A stretch of DNA of 64,000 bases from Acinetobacter sp. TR3 (GTDB lineage: Bacteria; Pseudomonadota; Gammaproteobacteria; Pseudomonadales; Moraxellaceae): positions 124,001 through 188,000 of the forward strand of contig NZ_CP114264.1 of assembly GCF_027105055.1 (NCBI RefSeq), read 5' to 3'. This document shows, in pieces, positions 60,875 to 64,000 of the stretch. Under the pieces are notes generated by a model. That model had not been told where the DNA came from and ran no database searches. It saw only the letters and a program-made list of their open reading frames with translations. A program made the translations under genes and the position numbers. Numbering within the stretch: position 1 is the stretch's first letter; each line of letters starts with the position of its first letter.

Positions 60875-61625
60875 CTACGATGCCTTGTTGTTTTAAAAAG
60901 ATTCGCCACTGTTTTGGCGATTCTGCATAGACATTCAGATCAACAGGTTTTGGAATACCCTCTATCTTTCCACTTTGGCTATGCTGCCAAAATAGCCATT
61001 GTCGTCCATCTTTGAGTTCAGGTTTACCTTCATAATCCCTCACCCATAATGGGGTATTGCTAAAATTACCCATCAAGACAATGTGATAAAAAGTCTTGGA
61101 AATATAAAAGATAGGTTGTTTGCCATAATGTTTATGGAGTTGATCATTCATGATCTGAATTTCTTTGAGTAACTGTTCTTTGGTATAGGTATTAATGCAA
61201 TTACTGTCATATTCAAGATCAATTACAGGCGGTAAGGCATCTGCTTTCTTTGGCACAGTAGCGATAAAATTTTCAGCCTGAACGGTGCCATCACGGCAGA
61301 GACGGTAGAAGTGATAAGCTCCAACATGTAAGCCTTGTTCACGTGCTTTAAGCCAGTTTTGCTGAAAGTTACGATCCTTAAAATCACCGCCTTCAGTGGC
61401 TTTGAGATACACGAATTGATATTGCATCGGAGAGATTTTTTTCCAGTTAATCTCACCTTGATGATGTGAAACATCAAATCCACGGATTGAATAGTCTTGG
61501 GCTACGGCTTTTTGTTGATAGAACACACCGAAATAACTCACAAGCCCAAGCATCACTGTTAAAGCAATACTAGTCAGTGCTGGATAATACTGAGAGAGTG
61601 GATACTTTGGTATTTTCTTTGCCAT
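60864..61625 (-). CDS. Glycoside hydrolase family 25 lysozyme
   Basis: The 253-residue protein has one N-terminal membrane helix ([21 protein letters not shown]). The GH25 TIM barrel follows: [35 protein letters not shown] and catalytic [11 protein letters not shown]. It cleaves the muramic acid-glucosamine bond. Anchored in the inner membrane facing the periplasm. Unusual partner of dinB in an overlapping pair. Confidence 0.92.
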   Translation of the reverse strand: MAKKIPKYPLSQYYPALTSIALTVMLGLVSYFGVFYQQKAVAQDYSIRGFDVSHHQGEINWKKISPMQYQFVYLKATEGGDFKDRNFQQNWLKAREQGLHVGAYHFYRLCRDGTVQAENFIATVPKKADALPPVIDLEYDSNCINTYTKEQLLKEIQIMNDQLHKHYGKQPIFYISKTFYHIVLMGNFSNTPLWVRDYEGKPELKDGRQWLFWQHSQSGKIEGIPKPVDLNVYAESPKQWRIFLKQQGIVDAK

Positions 61626-61782
61626 AATGAGGTTTTGTACTATGCAATATCGAGTTGAGTGCTAGATTTACAGTATGGATCATACATTGATTGTACTCGG
61701 TTTAGCTTTTAGATTGATCATCTGATGGCTCAATTGTTCCACAAATTTACATGATGTATTGAGAGTAATCCTAGACATTCTC

Positions 61783-63180
61783 TTATGGAGACTCATCCGT
61801 AGTTTCTTTCGGGATCTGCCAAAAGATGATTGCAGTAATGATGTTCATACAACCCAGTGTAATCAAGGTGGCATGGAAAGCGGTCGTGATTGATGTTGTT
61901 GGAAAATGCTGACTGAATAGATTAATCAATGTGCCTGCCATTGCGACACCAATACTCATAGACAGCATCATAATCATTGATAAAAAGCTATTACCACTAC
62001 TTGCATCGTGTTGTGGCAAATCTTTCAGAGTCAGGGTATTCATGCCCACAAATTGTAGTGAGTTCAACGTACCAAAGAGAAACAGATGCAAGACTTTCAG
62101 CCAAAGTGGCGTTATTGCGGTCATTAACGAGAAACTGGCGATACACAGTCCGACTAAAACGGTATTGGTGAGTAGAAAACGACGATACCCCACACGTTGA
62201 ATCAATGGGCGAATAATGGGCTTGGAAAATAATGAACCGAGTACCATCGGAATCATCATTAGTCCTGTAATGAAAGCTTCAAAGCCAAAGGCGACTTGTA
62301 ACATCAAAGGTAAAATAAAAGGAATAGCATTGCTGCCCAAACGTGCGAAGAAATTACCTAATACACCGATCGAGAAGATTTTGTAACGGAATAAACGTCC
62401 ATGAAATAGCGCATTTTGATGGGTATGCGCATGATAGGCATAGCTAACTGTGGCAATTATACCAATCAACAATAAGCTGATACTCACAAGATTTGAATAT
62501 TGTGATGCAGCAATATTTTCAATCCCTAAAGATAGCCCCACCATTGCTATCATGAGTAAAATAAAACCGCTTAAATCGAATGCTTTGACCGTTGGCTCTT
62601 TCTGATTCGGCATGATTTTCAATGTCATGATCATACCGAGAATACCCATCGGAAGATTAATCAGAAAAATCCAATGCCATGTTGCGACTTCAACTAACCA
62701 ACCGCCTAATGTAGGGCCCATCAGTGGACCGATTAGCCCTGCCAAACTCATGAGACTCATGGCTGAAAGAAATTGGGAGCGTGGAATTAGCTTTAATAAG
62801 GCCAAACGGCCTACAGGCATCAGTAATGCACCACCGATGCCTTGAATCACACGGAAAAACAGGAGTTGTTCTAGATTTTGAGACAAGCCGCATCCCAATG
62901 AGGCCAAGCTGAAAATCACCATAGAGCTGAGATAAATATTACGAATCCCAAAACGATCGGCTAACCAACCACTCAACGGGATACAGGCGGCTACGGATAA
63001 TACATAAGCGACAATTACGCTGTGCATTTGTAATGGATTTTCATGAAGCTGAACAGCCATCGCTGGAATTGCCGTGTTGACGATGGTGGTGTCTAGGGCT
63101 TGCATGAAAAAGCCAATCGAAACGAGGAGTACCAATAGGCGAAATTCAGGTTGTACCGTTTGATGAGTGGTCGTTGTCAT
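61783..63180 (-). CDS. DHA2-type MFS multidrug exporter
   Basis: The 465-residue protein has 14 predicted helices. Family motifs are LDTTIVNTAIPAM (motif D1), GWLADRFGIRNIY (A) and GPLMGPTLGGWL (C). It resembles MdtD/EmrB-type drug exporters; no membrane-fusion partner adjoins. Substrate unknown. Confidence 0.9.
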   Translation of the reverse strand: MTTTTHQTVQPEFRLLVLLVSIGFFMQALDTTIVNTAIPAMAVQLHENPLQMHSVIVAYVLSVAACIPLSGWLADRFGIRNIYLSSMVIFSLASLGCGLSQNLEQLLFFRVIQGIGGALLMPVGRLALLKLIPRSQFLSAMSLMSLAGLIGPLMGPTLGGWLVEVATWHWIFLINLPMGILGMIMTLKIMPNQKEPTVKAFDLSGFILLMIAMVGLSLGIENIAASQYSNLVSISLLLIGIIATVSYAYHAHTHQNALFHGRLFRYKIFSIGVLGNFFARLGSNAIPFILPLMLQVAFGFEAFITGLMMIPMVLGSLFSKPIIRPLIQRVGYRRFLLTNTVLVGLCIASFSLMTAITPLWLKVLHLFLFGTLNSLQFVGMNTLTLKDLPQHDASSGNSFLSMIMMLSMSIGVAMAGTLINLFSQHFPTTSITTAFHATLITLGCMNIITAIIFWQIPKETTDESP

Positions 63181-63554
63181 AGCCGTGGCAAATGAGAATT
63201 CAGTTTTAGTTTAAAGTAACTGTATTTGAAATAAAGACAAAAATTGTCAAATAGTGGTCATGGAACTGACATTAAAGTGTCATTGAGTTCAAAGATTAGA
63301 GTACTTCGTTATATTGATGTGCACCGAGATAAATTCGTTTTTCAATTGCTGTAGTTAAGAAAGGATTGCTATTTTGAATGCACACTTTTAATGACTATAA
63401 AATCTTGTTTAATGATCTCGATTGCACGCTTTACGATTGCTGCACTCCTTGCTTGAAGTCCAACCACGCGGCTTAGACTGAGTCCAGATAAAATGTATTT
63501 TTGCCCATAACTAAAACATCATCAAATGATGATGTCATATGGAAAGGCTTACGT
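63181..63554. other. Intergenic region with possible coding debris
   Basis: Holds the upstream region of the MFS gene. On the minus strand, about 63390-63500 reads GLSLSRVVGLQARSAAIV to KRAIEIIK before a stop, while another frame just upstream reads MTSSFDDVLVMGKNTFYLDS and stops. This looks like a frameshifted remnant of an unrecognised gene. Confidence 0.35.
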
Positions 63555-64000
63555 TTATTTGTTATTGTATGAAATAGAACAAGATACAGGATAACCATCA
63601 TTAAAATGACTTGCATCTAAATTAAAAAGATAACCATAGCGGATGATATGCTGAGCCGTTGCGGAAGAACTATTTTTTCCATATTTATTAATTCTACTTG
63701 CCAACTCATTAATCACAGTCGGTACACGGTGATCTATATTTCGCCAAACATCTTTGCAGGCATTAAAAGCATCAGTTTTTGATTGTTCATAACTTTGATT
63801 ATCTCGTATTTCAACAAGAAAATTACTCCAATTTTCTGAGTCTATATTTCTCGTAATTTTAATACTATACCAGTTCTCATAGGTCTTAAATTTACTATCA
63901 GAAGGGATATGCTTAGATAAAAGTCTTAGCTCTGTCGCATTGCTGTTATAGCTTGCTTGCGCATTTGGAAAACTGCTAATGACAACTTGAACAAGTTGAA
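63555..64000 (-). CDS. Unrecognised secreted protein, 5' end beyond the window
   Basis: About 148 codons are visible, ending DGYPVSCSISYNNK and TAA. The first visible residues (QLVQVVISSFPNAQASYN) look like the end of a signal peptide with cleavage after AQA. Only a few codons are therefore missing. The mature part has two Cys residues (NACKDVW and VSCSI), perhaps a disulfide. No family recognised. Confidence 0.65.
   Translation of the reverse strand, partial: QLVQVVISSFPNAQASYNSNATELRLLSKHIPSDSKFKTYENWYSIKITRNIDSENWSNFLVEIRDNQSYEQSKTDAFNACKDVWRNIDHRVPTVINELASRINKYGKNSSSATAQHIIRYGYLFNLDASHFNDGYPVSCSISYNNK

Overview
The window is a piece of a gammaproteobacterial chromosome, almost certainly Acinetobacter. 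This rests on the 16S rRNA sequence, the AT-rich coding style and the gene content (cysK, creBCD, the atp operon, dprA next to a LysM protein). I cannot name the species from the sequence alone.

Layout. Positions 1-6.4 kb hold the tail of an unidentified plus-strand gene, argS, a Dyp-type peroxidase and the zinc-uptake cluster. In that cluster zur-znuC-znuB and znuA diverge around a perfect Zur box. Positions 6.4-13.8 kb hold the complete F1Fo ATP synthase operon atpI-B-E-F-H-A-G-D-C with a clear promoter and terminator. Positions 13.8-17.8 kb are an accessory patch: a DUF2846 lipoprotein, an IS3-family element without a visible target duplication, gene fragments on both sides of it, an IS630-type transposase remnant and a phospholipase-D-like protein. 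Positions 17.8-27.9 kb hold glutathione peroxidase, an AraC regulator, an EamA exporter, tsaC-dprA-LysM, def, and a copper-linked pair (DUF2946 protein plus TonB-dependent copper receptor). Positions 28-38.7 kb hold a CbrA-like transporter/sensor hybrid kinase, DUF485-actP, an MpaB-family protein divergent from a TetR regulator, an ion-channel-like protein and a BCCT transporter. Positions 38.9-44.8 kb are a complete rrn operon (16S, tRNA-Ile, tRNA-Ala, 23S, 5S) with two promoters and visible processing stems. Positions 45-57.9 kb hold cysK, a lytic transglycosylase lipoprotein, a phytase-like lipoprotein, an MFS exporter, a YgiQ radical-SAM protein, a DUF2726 protein, RidA and creD/creC. Positions 58-64 kb hold a foreign-looking secreted protein gene wedged between creC and creB, then creB, dinB, a GH25 lysozyme, a DHA2-type MFS exporter and the 3' end of an unrecognised secreted protein.

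The most interesting unannotated signal is a likely CsrA/RsmA-sequestering small RNA on the minus strand at about 47,295-47,410. It shows four ACAGGA motifs, each at the tip of a hairpin, the last being the terminator itself. A GacA-box-like palindrome lies about 70 bp upstream of the inferred start. Two other intergenic regions (20.7-20.85 kb and 27.9-28.08 kb) carry strong terminators not assignable to any flanking gene and may mark further small RNAs. A tandem pair of hairpin repeats sits at the end of argS.
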